A stretch of 64,000 bases of DNA from a bacterium. Its GTDB lineage: Bacteria > Desulfobacterota > DSWW01. The DNA is taken from contig JANQFG010000249.1 in the NCBI GenBank assembly GCA_028277985.1, positions 29,877 to 93,876 of the forward strand, written 5' to 3'. The notes beneath the pieces were generated by a model. It did no database searches. It had not been told where the DNA came from and saw only the letters and a program-made list of their open reading frames with translations. Positions 1 through 8,957 of this stretch are shown here, piece after piece. Position 1 is the first letter of the stretch. Each line of letters opens with the position of its first letter. Both the position numbers and the translations under genes were made by a program.

Positions 1-38
1 TCAAACGTTTGGCTTGCCCGCCGCGCCCTTCTTCACCC

Positions 39-878
39 CTAGGCTCGTGCCCCGTTCTCGTCTATTTCGATCAGGGTGTCAGCGAATCTCTCGGCGAGAA
101 AGACCAGGGACTCAATGTCCAGAAAGCTCGTAACGGACCGGTCGAAAAGAAGCTTTGCCCTTGCCTCGAACCCCTCCTCGGGCACGGCGTCCCAGAAGAC
201 GAGGAAGAAAGGGATTTTGGGCAGGGGGAGAAACGAGAGGGCCACGTCCGCATTCGATTCGTCCTCGACCTGCTGCGCCCCGAGCGCACCCGCCGCTCGT
301 TCGAGGCGGTCCGGCTTGCCCTCGAAATGGGACGCAATCTTCTGTTCGCACCCGTGCTCGAGCTCCGGCTTTTTCGGGATGTGCCCCGGGATGTTATCGA
401 TGGGTATCCACTCGCCACGGATCGGCTCGGTGCCTGAAAAATGGATATAATTGTAGAGCAGGATGTTGTCCCAGTGATTGTCTGCCGGGGTTCCATCGAT
501 CCGGATCTCCTGCTTGGAGACCAGGCAATCACGGTTCATGTAGGAGAGGCTCAGATGGGGTTGATCGTCCTTCTCCACATACCGGGCGCCCAGCCCATCG
601 GCAATGGCCGAGAAGTCGTGTGAAGCGATCCGTTCCCGGATGTGATCCGCGGTGATCTTGTAGAGGTCGCGCTTGACGTACACGCCCTCGCTCTGCTGTT
701 CGTGGATCCTGCTTCCCAGTTCCTCCCGCACCTCCTCTGTCAGGTAGGGGCAGCTCTCCAGGGGCTTCTTCTCCACGATCACACAGGTGGCGAAAGCGAG
801 GCAGGTAGGAAACCCGCACTCCTTGCAGTTCGTCCTGGGTGTAGCCTTGTAGAGATCGATCGCACTGACCGGTTTCAT
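39..878 (-). CDS. DUF3786 protein with N-terminal 4Fe-4S domain
   Basis: This 279-residue soluble protein starts with a small iron-sulfur domain like that of the corrinoid iron-sulfur protein. Cysteines C18, C21, C26 and C43 fit C-x2-C-x4-C-x16-C and should hold one 4Fe-4S cluster. The remainder (about residues 75-260) resembles DUF3786, a family of unknown function that I know mainly from anaerobic Desulfobacterota-type bacteria. There is no signal peptide or membrane segment, so it is probably cytoplasmic. The ATG at 878 sits just before the iron-sulfur domain, which makes the start convincing. It is followed on the same strand by nothing complete before the window edge. A role in C1, corrinoid or acyl-CoA redox metabolism is only inference. 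Confidence 0.8.
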   Translation of the reverse strand: MKPVSAIDLYKATPRTNCKECGFPTCLAFATCVIVEKKPLESCPYLTEEVREELGSRIHEQQSEGVYVKRDLYKITADHIRERIASHDFSAIADGLGARYVEKDDQPHLSLSYMNRDCLVSKQEIRIDGTPADNHWDNILLYNYIHFSGTEPIRGEWIPIDNIPGHIPKKPELEHGCEQKIASHFEGKPDRLERAAGALGAQQVEDESNADVALSFLPLPKIPFFLVFWDAVPEEGFEARAKLLFDRSVTSFLDIESLVFLAERFADTLIEIDENGARA

Positions 879-1042
879 GATCGCCTCGTCTTGGTTTGCT
901 CTCCTCTTCAGCCATTCCGCGCGGGACGCGGAATCCCTTCCTCCTGTTCAGATGAATCCTGGCGCCCGGAGGATGCCCGGGCAGGTTCGCCTGCGGAAGG
1001 GTGAGGGTTTGCCGGAGATCCACAGCGGGTAAAGGGCCGGGC

Positions 1043-1591
1043 TCAGGGGATCAGCACGGCGGCAGCCACACAGGTCGTCCAGAGCCCTGACTTGTGACCG
1101 ATCGCCGACTGCGTGACGTTGCGCGTTCGTATGATCTTGTCGCTGATGCGCCAGAAATCCGTCTTTTCGTCGTAATCCAGATCCGGATCGAAATCCTCTG
1201 CACCCAGGATGGTCGCAAGCATCCAGGCGGCAAGGTCCTCGGCGTACTCGCCTGCCACCTCGCTGGTCTGGCCGAAGGCATGATGCTCGGAAAGGTAGCC
1301 GTATTGCTCCGGGTCCTTGGGAATGGCGATTCCGATCGAGGCGGAGATCAGCCGATGCGGCTCTTTTGTGTATGCCTCGCTCATGACCGTGTGCACCACC
1401 TGTCCCGGTTTCAGGATCTTCAAGGCGGTCTTTCGGGAGACGATCTTGCACGAGGGGGGATAGATGCTCGACACCTTGATGAGATTGAACGGGGCAATGC
1501 CCGCAGTCCTGAGGGCCAGCTCCAGGCTTGCGAGCTTTTCCTTGTGCCGGCCGACCCCTTTGGTCAGGAACATCATTCTGGGGACATACAT
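1043..1591 (-). CDS. pyruvoyl-dependent arginine decarboxylase
   Basis: This 182-residue protein matches the pyruvoyl-dependent arginine decarboxylase family, which converts arginine to agmatine and CO2 for polyamine synthesis or acid resistance. Members cleave themselves at a Ser-Ser bond to make the pyruvoyl group; the sequence LIKVSSIYPP contains that pair at S41-S42. Length is normal for the family (about 160-190 residues), and the C-terminal region with SGLWTTCVAAAVLIP is typical. The ATG at 1591 gives a compact N-terminus beginning MYVPRMMFLTKG, as in other members. It lies 165 bp from the DUF3786 gene on the same strand, so a shared transcript is possible but not shown. Confidence 0.9.
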   Translation of the reverse strand: MYVPRMMFLTKGVGRHKEKLASLELALRTAGIAPFNLIKVSSIYPPSCKIVSRKTALKILKPGQVVHTVMSEAYTKEPHRLISASIGIAIPKDPEQYGYLSEHHAFGQTSEVAGEYAEDLAAWMLATILGAEDFDPDLDYDEKTDFWRISDKIIRTRNVTQSAIGHKSGLWTTCVAAAVLIP

Positions 1592-1724
1592 TTCACAGGC
1601 CCCTTGGTTTCAAAGATTGTTGCTACGGGTTCGCGTCGGAACGGTTTCACGGAAACGCTACATTATAAAGGGAAGCCTCCGTGAAGGCAAAAGAACCGGC
1701 GTCATTCTCGTCCCCGCTCGCCAT

Positions 1725-3221
1725 CTAAAGGCTGAACAGATTCGTGCCGGCCGGGGATTGCCGGACCTTGCCCTTTCTGCCGATCACCTCCTCGGCGGCC
1801 ATGACCGCCAGGGTGTCCGGATCGTCCTCCACACGGGCGAGGAATCTTGCGCCCGAAGGTGTCCTGCCGAGCACAAAGCCGTAGCCCGGCTCAACTCCAT
1901 AGTAGCCGGCCGTGTATGTCTCCACCGTGGCTTCGCCTTCCGGCGCCTCGATGATCTCGGGCGCCTGGACGGCCTCGAGTTCCTTTAGGAATGGTCCCTT
2001 GTCCACTCGCTTCCACTCCTCCGGGCAGGTTCCGGTTCGATAAAGGCCGACCGCATTCTTGCTCAGGAACCAGCTCACGGAATGGACGAGCCCCTGTTTG
2101 CCGGGCTGTTCACGCAGGATTTCCGCAATCCGGCAGACCGCGTGCAGGCTGTAATTGTTTCCCGGTCCTCCGAAGTTGGACATGCCGCCCGTCACGGTCA
2201 GGGGCCTGGGGTCTGTGGGCTCGATCTCGAGTGCGTCCCGTACGATTCGAGGTACGCAAGGGAAGCAACTGTACAGGTCGAGGAAATCCACCTCGTCGAG
2301 GTCGTTGCCGGCCTGGGCCAGGGCCATGTCCACGGCCGTCTTTGCGCAGGGGGAGTCGTGCATGTTCTTGCGGTGGGTTACGTACCATAGATCGGATGCT
2401 TCCCCGAAACCGACAGGAAAGACGTATTTCTCTTCCGGTATCTTCCTCCGTCCGGCCTCGGCAAGGCTCATCATCAGGACCGCGGCGGACTGGTCCGTGA
2501 AGATCATGGAGCACATCAGCTTGGTGTAAGGGACGGCAACCATCCGGTTGCGGTCCGAAATCGTGCGGAAATCCTCCGGGGTTCGTTCCTGACGGAACCA
2601 GGCATACGGGTTCTGGGCTGCTACCCGGCCCATTTCAGCGCAGATATCAGCGATCTCCCGGCTGTGCTCCTCCAGGGTCTGACCCTTTTCGTATCGACGT
2701 GCATTCTCGAACAGTGCATAGATGTCGGATGGGACGATCAGTCCGTGCATTTCCTCGATGGGCGTGGACGAAGGACGCAGGTCCCCCACGAGGTCCAACG
2801 TACCCGGTTCGCGCTTCCATGGAGGGCGTTCTCCGCACTTGCGGGCTGTAGATCTGGAGGCATAAGATTCGGCGCCGCAGATCAGGGCGACCTTCACATC
2901 ACCTTCTGCAATCTTGTCCGCCGCTTCCGCGAGAAACCACTGGGGTCCGCAGGCCCCGACCCCGGTGTACCACTGGATGCCGGGCCGTGCGCCGAGCCTC
3001 TCCGCCACCACGGCCGGAGGGTCCTCGTAAGACCAGGAAAGAATGTTGACCACGCCCAGCATATCGATTTCGGCCAGGGCCCCCTCGGCACTACCGTCCT
3101 CCGCGGCCCTTCGTGCGGACGCCTCGATCAGATCCGCGGGCTCTCGAATCTCCTCCATTGCCTTCGGCCTGTTCACGGTCTGGCCCACGCCGACGATGAC
3201 GGGAATGCGTTCCGGGTCCAT
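1725..3221 (-). CDS. thiolase-like protein with TLP1-type C-terminal domain
   Basis: This 498-residue protein belongs to the thiolase superfamily (acetyl-CoA acetyltransferase/lipid-transfer type). The likely nucleophile is C91 in GVGACGPQW, where classical thiolases have a Cys near a Gly-rich turn. A second conserved region, GGPGNNYSLHA with H360, matches the Asn/His region of thiolases. The last 100 or so residues form an extra domain after the thiolase fold, like the additional C-terminal domain of thiolase-like protein type 1 (TLP1) described from mycobacteria. The biochemical role of such proteins is poorly known; acyl-CoA or sterol side-chain degradation is commonly proposed. The gene stands alone, with an ATG at 3221. 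I am confident of the superfamily but not of a substrate. Confidence 0.82.
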   Translation of the reverse strand: MDPERIPVIVGVGQTVNRPKAMEEIREPADLIEASARRAAEDGSAEGALAEIDMLGVVNILSWSYEDPPAVVAERLGARPGIQWYTGVGACGPQWFLAEAADKIAEGDVKVALICGAESYASRSTARKCGERPPWKREPGTLDLVGDLRPSSTPIEEMHGLIVPSDIYALFENARRYEKGQTLEEHSREIADICAEMGRVAAQNPYAWFRQERTPEDFRTISDRNRMVAVPYTKLMCSMIFTDQSAAVLMMSLAEAGRRKIPEEKYVFPVGFGEASDLWYVTHRKNMHDSPCAKTAVDMALAQAGNDLDEVDFLDLYSCFPCVPRIVRDALEIEPTDPRPLTVTGGMSNFGGPGNNYSLHAVCRIAEILREQPGKQGLVHSVSWFLSKNAVGLYRTGTCPEEWKRVDKGPFLKELEAVQAPEIIEAPEGEATVETYTAGYYGVEPGYGFVLGRTPSGARFLARVEDDPDTLAVMAAEEVIGRKGKVRQSPAGTNLFSL

Positions 3222-3350
3222 AGAAGTCTCCCCCCGTTCTTTTCAGCCTTTGGTCACCTGTGGCCACTAAATTCGCACAGGACCCGGGCACAAATCAATT
3301 CCTCTCCATTCACCATGGGAAAGACGAGGGTAGGTTTGGGGAGAAACGCC

Positions 3351-4763
3351 CTACGCCTTCCTGCGGCGCATTCTCCAGGCGATGACCCCGCCGGCGGGGA
3401 TCAGAAGAAGGGCAAGGGAGTTGAGGGCTCCCGATCCGAGCAGAGATTGCCCACCATACGATGCGGCTATCGTATTCGCAGGTTCAGGATACGCGGGGGT
3501 GGCATGGTTGCAGTCATCATCATGACCATTCCCCGGGATTTCCGTCATGGCGGGATTCACCAGAGGATTGAAGTCGCCGCAGTCGGTCCCGCCACAGGCA
3601 ACACTCACATATCCGTCTCCATCGTTGTCGTCATTGAAATAGCAGGGGACACCCAGATAGACCTCCGGGGCACAGAGATGCCGGTCGCATCCGTACCAGA
3701 CCGCCCACCCGTCGTTGTTGATCTTGGGGTTCAAGCCAAAGCCCGTGATTCGGCTCGAAGTCGATCCGTCATAGAGCCATATGCCCATGCCTTCGTCATA
3801 GGTGCCTGCCTGCCAGACGACCCACCCATTATCGCCTATCTGAGGACGCTGGTCCCAATAGTGGTTGTCCGTGAGCTGAGTGGTTGTTGTTCCGTTATAG
3901 AGGAAGATCTCATAGTAAGGGGAGCTGTACTCGCTGCCCCCTTGCCAGACCACTTGGCCCTGGTTGTTGATCCTGGGGTATTCATCATCATAGTCATTGT
4001 CCGTGAGCTGGGTCGTGGTCACACCATCGTAAAGAAAAATCTCGTAGTCTCCATCGGGGCACCACCAGTCCGGGCCGCCGTCACACATTGCCCAGACAAC
4101 CCATCCGCTGTTGTTCATATCCACATAGGGAGCCCCGTCATAATACTCGTTATTCGTGAGCTGTGTCGTGCTCGTGCCGTCGTAGAGGAAGATCTCACTG
4201 TCCGAGCCGTCGGATCCCGGCCAGGCCACATACCCGCTGTCACTAATGCTGGGGCTGCCATCCCAGTAGGCGTTATCCGTGAGCTGTGTCGAGCTCGTAC
4301 CGTCATAGAGGAAGATCTCGTAGTTGTCGTAAACATGTGAGCAATCCGGTCCGTCGCACCCATGCCAGACCACCCACCCGTTGTCGTTTATCTGAGGGGA
4401 GCTGTCCGTGAAGTCCTCCTCCGAAAGCACTATCGTATTCGTTCCATCGTAAAAGAAGATCTCGCCACTTCCACCGGGATAGCCGGACCAGACCACCTGG
4501 CCGCTGTTATTCACGCCGAGGTCGTAGATATCATGGGTGCTGGTGAAAATTCGGGTCGTGCTCGTCCCGTCGTGAAGGAGGATTTCTCGGTTTGAGCCGT
4601 CCCAACTTTCCCAGACGACATGCGCGTTGTCGTTTATCTGGGGGTTCTCGTCCGAATTAGGATCGTTCGAGAGGTTCTTGAAGCTGCTCAGCCCGTGAGA
4701 CACCGTGTGCAAAGAAAAGACAAGAATCGTCGCGATCAACCATAGAAGACCAAGTCTTTTCAT
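3351..4763 (-). CDS. secreted beta-propeller-like repeat protein with C-terminal anchor
   Basis: The protein (470 residues from the ATG at 4763, which follows a clear AAGGAGAAGGAG ribosome site) opens with a signal peptide MKRLGLLWLIATILVFSLH. It then has about eight repeats of roughly 40 residues centred on VVW...EIFLYDG...TTQLTDN, a pattern expected of a bladed beta-propeller. After the repeats comes a calcium/metal-type segment with DDNDGDGYVS and GNGHDDDC, like the MopE putative metal-binding motif. The C-terminus is a hydrophobic stretch followed by WRMRRRKA, which looks like a membrane anchor or C-terminal sorting signal. The longer reading frame to 4835 is rejected because it would bury the signal peptide. 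A cell-surface role is inferred; the ligand is unknown. Confidence 0.75.
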   Translation of the reverse strand: MKRLGLLWLIATILVFSLHTVSHGLSSFKNLSNDPNSDENPQINDNAHVVWESWDGSNREILLHDGTSTTRIFTSTHDIYDLGVNNSGQVVWSGYPGGSGEIFFYDGTNTIVLSEEDFTDSSPQINDNGWVVWHGCDGPDCSHVYDNYEIFLYDGTSSTQLTDNAYWDGSPSISDSGYVAWPGSDGSDSEIFLYDGTSTTQLTNNEYYDGAPYVDMNNSGWVVWAMCDGGPDWWCPDGDYEIFLYDGVTTTQLTDNDYDDEYPRINNQGQVVWQGGSEYSSPYYEIFLYNGTTTTQLTDNHYWDQRPQIGDNGWVVWQAGTYDEGMGIWLYDGSTSSRITGFGLNPKINNDGWAVWYGCDRHLCAPEVYLGVPCYFNDDNDGDGYVSVACGGTDCGDFNPLVNPAMTEIPGNGHDDDCNHATPAYPEPANTIAASYGGQSLLGSGALNSLALLLIPAGGVIAWRMRRRKA

Positions 4764-4930
4764 TCTCCTTCTCCTTCTGCCGAAAGGGATCAGGCGCTCT
4801 TCCGGCCCAAGAACCGTATGACTACCCTGTAACACACTCGGGTCCGGACAGGCAAGGAAAATTATGGTGACAAGAAATTTGTTCTATTTATTGGTCCCCG
4901 GCACAGGTCCTGTGCGGTGCAGGGATCACC

Positions 4931-4963
4931 CTGCTGCTGCTGCTCCTCCTCCTCCTCCTCCTC
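4931..4963. repeat. CTG/CTC trinucleotide run
   Basis: Four CTG and about six CTC units lie in tandem in the gap between the propeller protein and the truncated oxidoreductase. Read forward, the run would encode poly-leucine, but no credible gene frames it. The remaining 4764-5029 interval shows no supported gene. Confidence 0.6.
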
Positions 4964-5029
4964 GCGGCTGCCTTTCTGTTCGCCCGGTCTTCCGCCTTTA
5001 CCCCTCTGCTGGTCTTCCGACGAATCCGA

Positions 5030-5776
5030 TTACGCGAATTTACCAGGAAAGACTTCTTTCAGGGTTGCATAGCCGATCTTTCCTATATCCCTGGCGGACA
5101 GGAATTTGCGGAAATCCCGGATCGTTTCGGCTTTGTCTCTCCAGGGGAGGCGTGAGAATTTCCTCACAAAGGGCATCAGGTGGCGGAGGCGGATGGAATG
5201 ATCCATCGCATAGGCTTGGAAATGTGCGAATGCATCGAAGAGATTTCGTTCCTGCAACTTCCTCGTAATGTCGAGGACGTCGGCAGGGTTCAGCTTGGTC
5301 ACACTCTGGATCATCAACGGGGCGACCACTTCCGAAAATCTGTTATCCCCATGGAAGGAGATACGTTCCAGAGAACGTTCGTCAAGTTCTCCTGAATCAA
5401 TCTTCATGGAAATCTGTCTAGCAACATCCCCGTAGTTCTTGTAGATGACATTGAACCCGAGCATGCTATACGGGGTGGAGCCACCCGCGTCACCGACGAG
5501 CAGGATTCTGTCAGCCGCCTTCCGTTGATCCTTTTTCCTCGGGATCACTCCGTACCGCTCACCGGAGAGTTCAGCCCCTTTTACCTTCTTCTCGTCCAGA
5601 AGGGCGCAGGCGCCGCCTTCTCCCAGCTGACTGGAGAAGCCATGGTGACGGTCTCGATCCCATATTCGAATCGTTGCTCTTGTAAGACGGTTCAGGACCA
5701 GATCCTCCTCTGCCTTGAATCCGTCCAGTTCTACGACCCCCCAGGCCTTGTTCGTCTCTTGAATCCGGTCTCCCAC
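5030..5776 (-). pseudogene. N-terminally truncated FAD-dependent oxidoreductase
   Basis: The reading frame (248 codons from a GTG at 5776) carries the second FAD-binding motif of geranylgeranyl-reductase or lycopene-cyclase-like flavoproteins: DRILLVGDAGGSTPYSMLGF, followed by a helical C-terminal region. The first part of such proteins, the GxGxxG Rossmann fold of about 130-150 residues, is absent. Reading upstream in frame gives about 14 further plausible residues and then a TAG near 5819-5821, and no other frame between 5777 and 5921 encodes a Rossmann motif. The gene therefore looks like a decayed or deletion-truncated copy. A full-length relative lies close by at 6868-7992, though the two are not close copies. 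A functional short protein cannot be fully excluded. Confidence 0.6.
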
Positions 5777-5921
5777 TGAACATCTGGGCCTGAAACCTTC
5801 AACGGAAAACCTTTGGCCCTAGAGAGTGACTCGTATGGATAGGTTCCATTAAAACGGCTGGCATGTTCTTCAACTGATTCCAGCTATGGTGCTTGTATGA
5901 TCACGTTGTCAGTGCCCTAGA

Positions 5922-6296
5922 CTAAGGGTAGGAAGCGCAAGGATTGGGAAGCCCACAATACATGGTCAGGGACAATTCCTTAAACATATGTTCTCCATCA
6001 AAAGAGACGGGTGTGCAGCATTCAGGAGGAATAGTTCGGACCTTGCAGTCGTACGGCAAGGCGATTGGATTAGCCCCCAATTCGAGGAAATCTACTAGGT
6101 AACGTCCGTCGGGCTGCCTCGCTATCGACCCCGTGAACTCCCATCCCCATGCATCCTCACAAGATATATACGCATAGTCCCCTCCGTATGGTAGGGGCGG
6201 GTCTGGAGGGTCCTGTGTCACCAATTCGAGGTCGATACAACCACTCAAGAAGAGAATCGGCAAGAAGGCAACCATGATAAGTCGTATTACGTTCAT
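5922..6296 (-). CDS. small lipoprotein of unknown function
   Basis: The 124-residue product begins MNVIRLIMVAFLPILFLSGC, a signal peptide ending in a lipobox (L-S-G-C), so it should be lipidated at C20 and held in the cell envelope. The mature part is rich in Cys and aromatic residues, with a proline-rich linker (DPPDPPLPYGG) after the anchor; I recognise no domain. The ATG at 6296 is preferred over one 33 bases upstream because it places the signal peptide at the N-terminus and has AAAGGA about nine bases before it. A TTGACA/TAGATT promoter lies upstream at 6379-6408. Homologues are unknown to me. Confidence 0.6.
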   Translation of the reverse strand: MNVIRLIMVAFLPILFLSGCIDLELVTQDPPDPPLPYGGDYAYISCEDAWGWEFTGSIARQPDGRYLVDFLELGANPIALPYDCKVRTIPPECCTPVSFDGEHMFKELSLTMYCGLPNPCASYP

Positions 6297-6378
6297 TGCT
6301 GCACATCCTTTCTGTCGTGCACCAAACATAGTCCTCTCCTCCCATGTGAGTCTGTTGGAAAATGGCGACCTTCAGACT

Positions 6379-6408
6379 AATCTACTTACATAAATATCGT
6401 TATGTCAA
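6379..6408 (-). promoter_or_regulatory. candidate sigma-70 promoter for the small lipoprotein
   Basis: On the minus strand TTGACA (6408-6403) is followed by an 18-base AT-rich spacer and TAGATT (6384-6379). Transcription would start near 6372 and give a leader of about 75 bases before the ATG at 6296. This is a sequence match only. Confidence 0.45.
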
Positions 6409-6867
6409 CGGCATTCCTGCAACGTAATCACCCCAGTCGCCCCACTCGGCAAGGGGGACCTTTACTAGGTCTTGTGTTTCCACTGTCACGCGGGAAGTTC
6501 AACAGTGAATGCAGGCAGCCCTACTTCCAGACCGTCCCCATCTCGCATCAATGTCCAGTTGATACATTGAATTTTCAGGATTTCAACATTACTACGCAGA
6601 TGGTCGTGTTCCGAGTCCAACCCATTCCGGCATCTATGTCTCGTCGAAAGGTTAAATTCTCGCTATCCCCATACGTCATGTATACGAATCAAATTGAACA
6701 GCGGTGATCGACCCGTTCCGGTGTCAGCAGCAACCTTGATTCGGTGACTGGTTGATTCCGCCCCAAGTGCTTCGCTCGTACTTGATTCGTGGGATCTGGA
6801 TAAAGAGAGTTCTTGTGCCGGAAGCCGACAGGCCTCGAGATGATGTCGAGCAACGCGGTGAGATTCT
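6409..6867. other. intergenic region without a supported gene
   Basis: A 101-codon plus-strand frame (6402-6707) crosses this stretch, but it has no ribosome site, no recognisable domain and an irregular composition, so I do not call it. I see no tRNA, no long hairpin and no repeat shared with other parts of the window. The interval separates the small lipoprotein from the FAD oxidoreductase and may hold decayed coding sequence. Confidence 0.4.
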
Positions 6868-7992
6868 TTAGCGAAGCTCCTGATAGTGACTCCCCTCGAA
6901 CAGATCACGGCGGCGAAAGAGCCTGTTCACGAACCGGCGTTTGAGATAGCGCTCGAGGCTGACAAGCCCGCTGAGTCTCACTGCGTTGAAATAGCCTCGA
7001 AGCACGGGACGAAAGAGCCTGGGGCGGATAGGCTTGGAGTAAGTAACCTCATCAAGCAACGGCTTGACAGCTTTTCGATACCTGGGTGCAGCCTGATCAA
7101 GGCTTTCGGCAAGAATACGTCCAGCGATCTGTCCGCTTCTCATGGCATAGTAGATGCCCTCGCCGCTGAGTTGATTGAGCAATCCGGCTGCATCGCCAAC
7201 CAGCAGGACCCCCTCTTCAGCCACATGATCGACCACGCTTGCCGGAGCCAGTCCGCCGGACTTCCGTTGAAGACTGTATTCCTTCGGCAGCAACCCGTGA
7301 TCGACACAATAGACCATTAGATCGTCCAGATGCTGTCTGACGGTCTTGCCGTCCAGTCCGACGAAACCCACGCCCATGTAATAGCCGTCGTTGGTGGGAA
7401 AGAGGTAAGCGTAGCCAAGATCGCCGGCCCAAAGGTAGAAGATGAAGGCCTTCTCGTGCGGCCTCGCGCAGACAATGTGATGAACAAAGCAAATACCGAG
7501 CTCTTCTTTGCCCTGTTTCCGGTTTCCCAGACTCTTCGACGTGACACCGGACACACCGTCCGCGCCGATGACGGCGCGCGCCTCCAATGATTCGGTGCCG
7601 TCGGACAATCGTATTCGCCCATCCGCCAGGCGTTGGATCGACTTCACGTTGAAGACTCGAAATGAAACGCCTGGTTTGTCGAGAGCCGCGCCGAGAAGCA
7701 GGGCGTCAAAATCGTGGCGGTGTACGTGGTCGAAGAAGTGTGAGTCGCGACCTTCCCACCAGACGGACCTGTCGACACAGAAATACATATGCTCGTTCGG
7801 ATGCCCGTTCAGATTCGCCTCGACTTCGGCGTAGTTCGGGAATTCCGCAGGCCAGTCGCGACAGCGAAGCAGGGCGCCACCGCAAGTCTTGTGTCTGGGA
7901 AACGCGCTCTTGTCGACGACCAGGATGTCGAGCGAAGGAGATTCTGCAAGGTGGTAGGCAGCGGTGCTGCCGGCCGGCCCAGCGCCCACCAC
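6868..7992 (-). CDS. FAD-dependent oxidoreductase, geranylgeranyl-reductase type
   Basis: This is a flavoprotein of about 374 residues. It has the Rossmann motif VVGAGPAGSTAA at its start, KTCGGALLRC shortly after (the cysteine-containing FAD/isoalloxazine region typical of the geranylgeranyl-reductase and FixC-like group), IGADGVSG near residue 145 and the second FAD motif VLLVGDAAGLLNQLSGEG. Such enzymes reduce isoprenoid double bonds or act in quinone, lipid or halogenation pathways; the substrate is open. The start is odd: the first beta strand (FDVIVVGAG) is encoded upstream of the GTG at 7992, and the upstream frame reaches a TGA without any ATG, GTG or TTG. The only nearby ATG is in another frame, so a recent frameshift or a non-canonical start is possible. 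Confidence 0.75.
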   Translation of the reverse strand: MVGAGPAGSTAAYHLAESPSLDILVVDKSAFPRHKTCGGALLRCRDWPAEFPNYAEVEANLNGHPNEHMYFCVDRSVWWEGRDSHFFDHVHRHDFDALLLGAALDKPGVSFRVFNVKSIQRLADGRIRLSDGTESLEARAVIGADGVSGVTSKSLGNRKQGKEELGICFVHHIVCARPHEKAFIFYLWAGDLGYAYLFPTNDGYYMGVGFVGLDGKTVRQHLDDLMVYCVDHGLLPKEYSLQRKSGGLAPASVVDHVAEEGVLLVGDAAGLLNQLSGEGIYYAMRSGQIAGRILAESLDQAAPRYRKAVKPLLDEVTYSKPIRPRLFRPVLRGYFNAVRLSGLVSLERYLKRRFVNRLFRRRDLFEGSHYQELR

Positions 7993-8097
7993 GATGACGT
8001 CGAACTGGTTCCTGGTTTCGATCGGATGACCCTCTCATCTCCGTTTGGGCGTTGACTCCTTCTTGAATATAAGAGAGGGATTCAGTGGAATCAACCT

Positions 8098-8721
8098 TCA
8101 GTACGATAGCCCGGGCGTCTTGTGGAGGTACGTATCGTCTGTCAATTGCTTCAACATGAAATCCGCGACATCGGCGCGAGAGATCTTGAGTTCTGTCGTC
8201 TTGTCCGTGCCGGGAAAGCCATGTCGGTACCGGCCGGTACGCTCTCCGTCGGTGAAGGCTGCCGGGCGGACGATCGTCCAGTCCAGACGGCTCTGCCTGA
8301 CGTGGTCCTCTTGGCTCACATGGTCGAGGTACGCCGGACGCAGAAGGAGTCCGAACATGATGTATTTCCAGAAGAGGTTCAGATTGGCCTGACTGTCCCC
8401 GACTCCCAGGGTCGATTGGCAGATGAAGCGCCGGACGCCCGTGTTCTCCATGGCGCTCACGATATTTCGTGTTCCCTCTGACCGAACCGTACCTTTCCTG
8501 CCCGCCCCCAGTGAACACAGCACCGCTTCTTGACCCTCTACCGCTCTTTCCACCGACGCGAGATCCATTACATCCCCTTGAGCGACCTGCAGATTGTTGT
8601 GTTTGAGGTCCAGTTTCGTGGCATCGCGTGCGAACGCGGTGACAGTATGTCCCTGCTCGCGAGCCTGATCGACGAGCTCTCGACCTATGCTGCCTGTTGA
8701 TCCAAATATAAGCACTCTCAT
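8098..8721 (-). CDS. NAD(P)-binding protein, NmrA/SDR-like
   Basis: The 207-residue protein opens MRVLIFGSTGSIGRELV, a GxxGxxG dinucleotide-binding motif, and has the later pattern of atypical short-chain dehydrogenases that bind NAD(P)H (PF13460-like): GDVMDLASVERAVEG, then RRFICQSTLGVG and LDWTIVRPAAFTDG. Members act as reductases, epimerase-like enzymes or redox sensors, often without the classical Tyr-Lys pair. The ATG at 8721 starts exactly at the first beta strand. It is on the same strand as the FAD oxidoreductase and ends about 100 bp before it, so the two may be cotranscribed and share a redox pathway. The substrate is unknown. Confidence 0.8.
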   Translation of the reverse strand: MRVLIFGSTGSIGRELVDQAREQGHTVTAFARDATKLDLKHNNLQVAQGDVMDLASVERAVEGQEAVLCSLGAGRKGTVRSEGTRNIVSAMENTGVRRFICQSTLGVGDSQANLNLFWKYIMFGLLLRPAYLDHVSQEDHVRQSRLDWTIVRPAAFTDGERTGRYRHGFPGTDKTTELKISRADVADFMLKQLTDDTYLHKTPGLSY

Positions 8722-8957
8722 CCTATTGCCTCCGTTGGGCCTGCGGCTCTCTGGTTGCTTCCTCCAATGATATTGTCCTACGACCAGCCATTTTCATAAC
8801 GAGACTTTGGAAAGTAGCCCTTAGATGTCAACGAAGGTGGTTTTGTTCCCAGCCTGGATAGGCTGCGGGTCGCGCGTGTACATTCGCCATGGACTCCTCG
8901 GAAGCAGGGGATGTATAATCCGCCCGTCACCCACCACTAAACCGCAAGCGGTTCCCG

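Noticed and set aside
1..38. Possible C-terminal end of another minus-strand frame
   Set aside because: A TGA at 3-1 closes a frame with a short Lys/Gly/Ala-rich end, but only about a dozen codons are visible and it cannot be told from chance.
2664..4340. 558-codon plus-strand reading frame
   Set aside because: It runs antisense to the thiolase-like and propeller genes, is Val/Ile-rich with mirrored repeats of the propeller, and has no domain.
6402..6707. 101-codon plus-strand frame
   Set aside because: No ribosome site, no domain and no sign of selection; left as intergenic.
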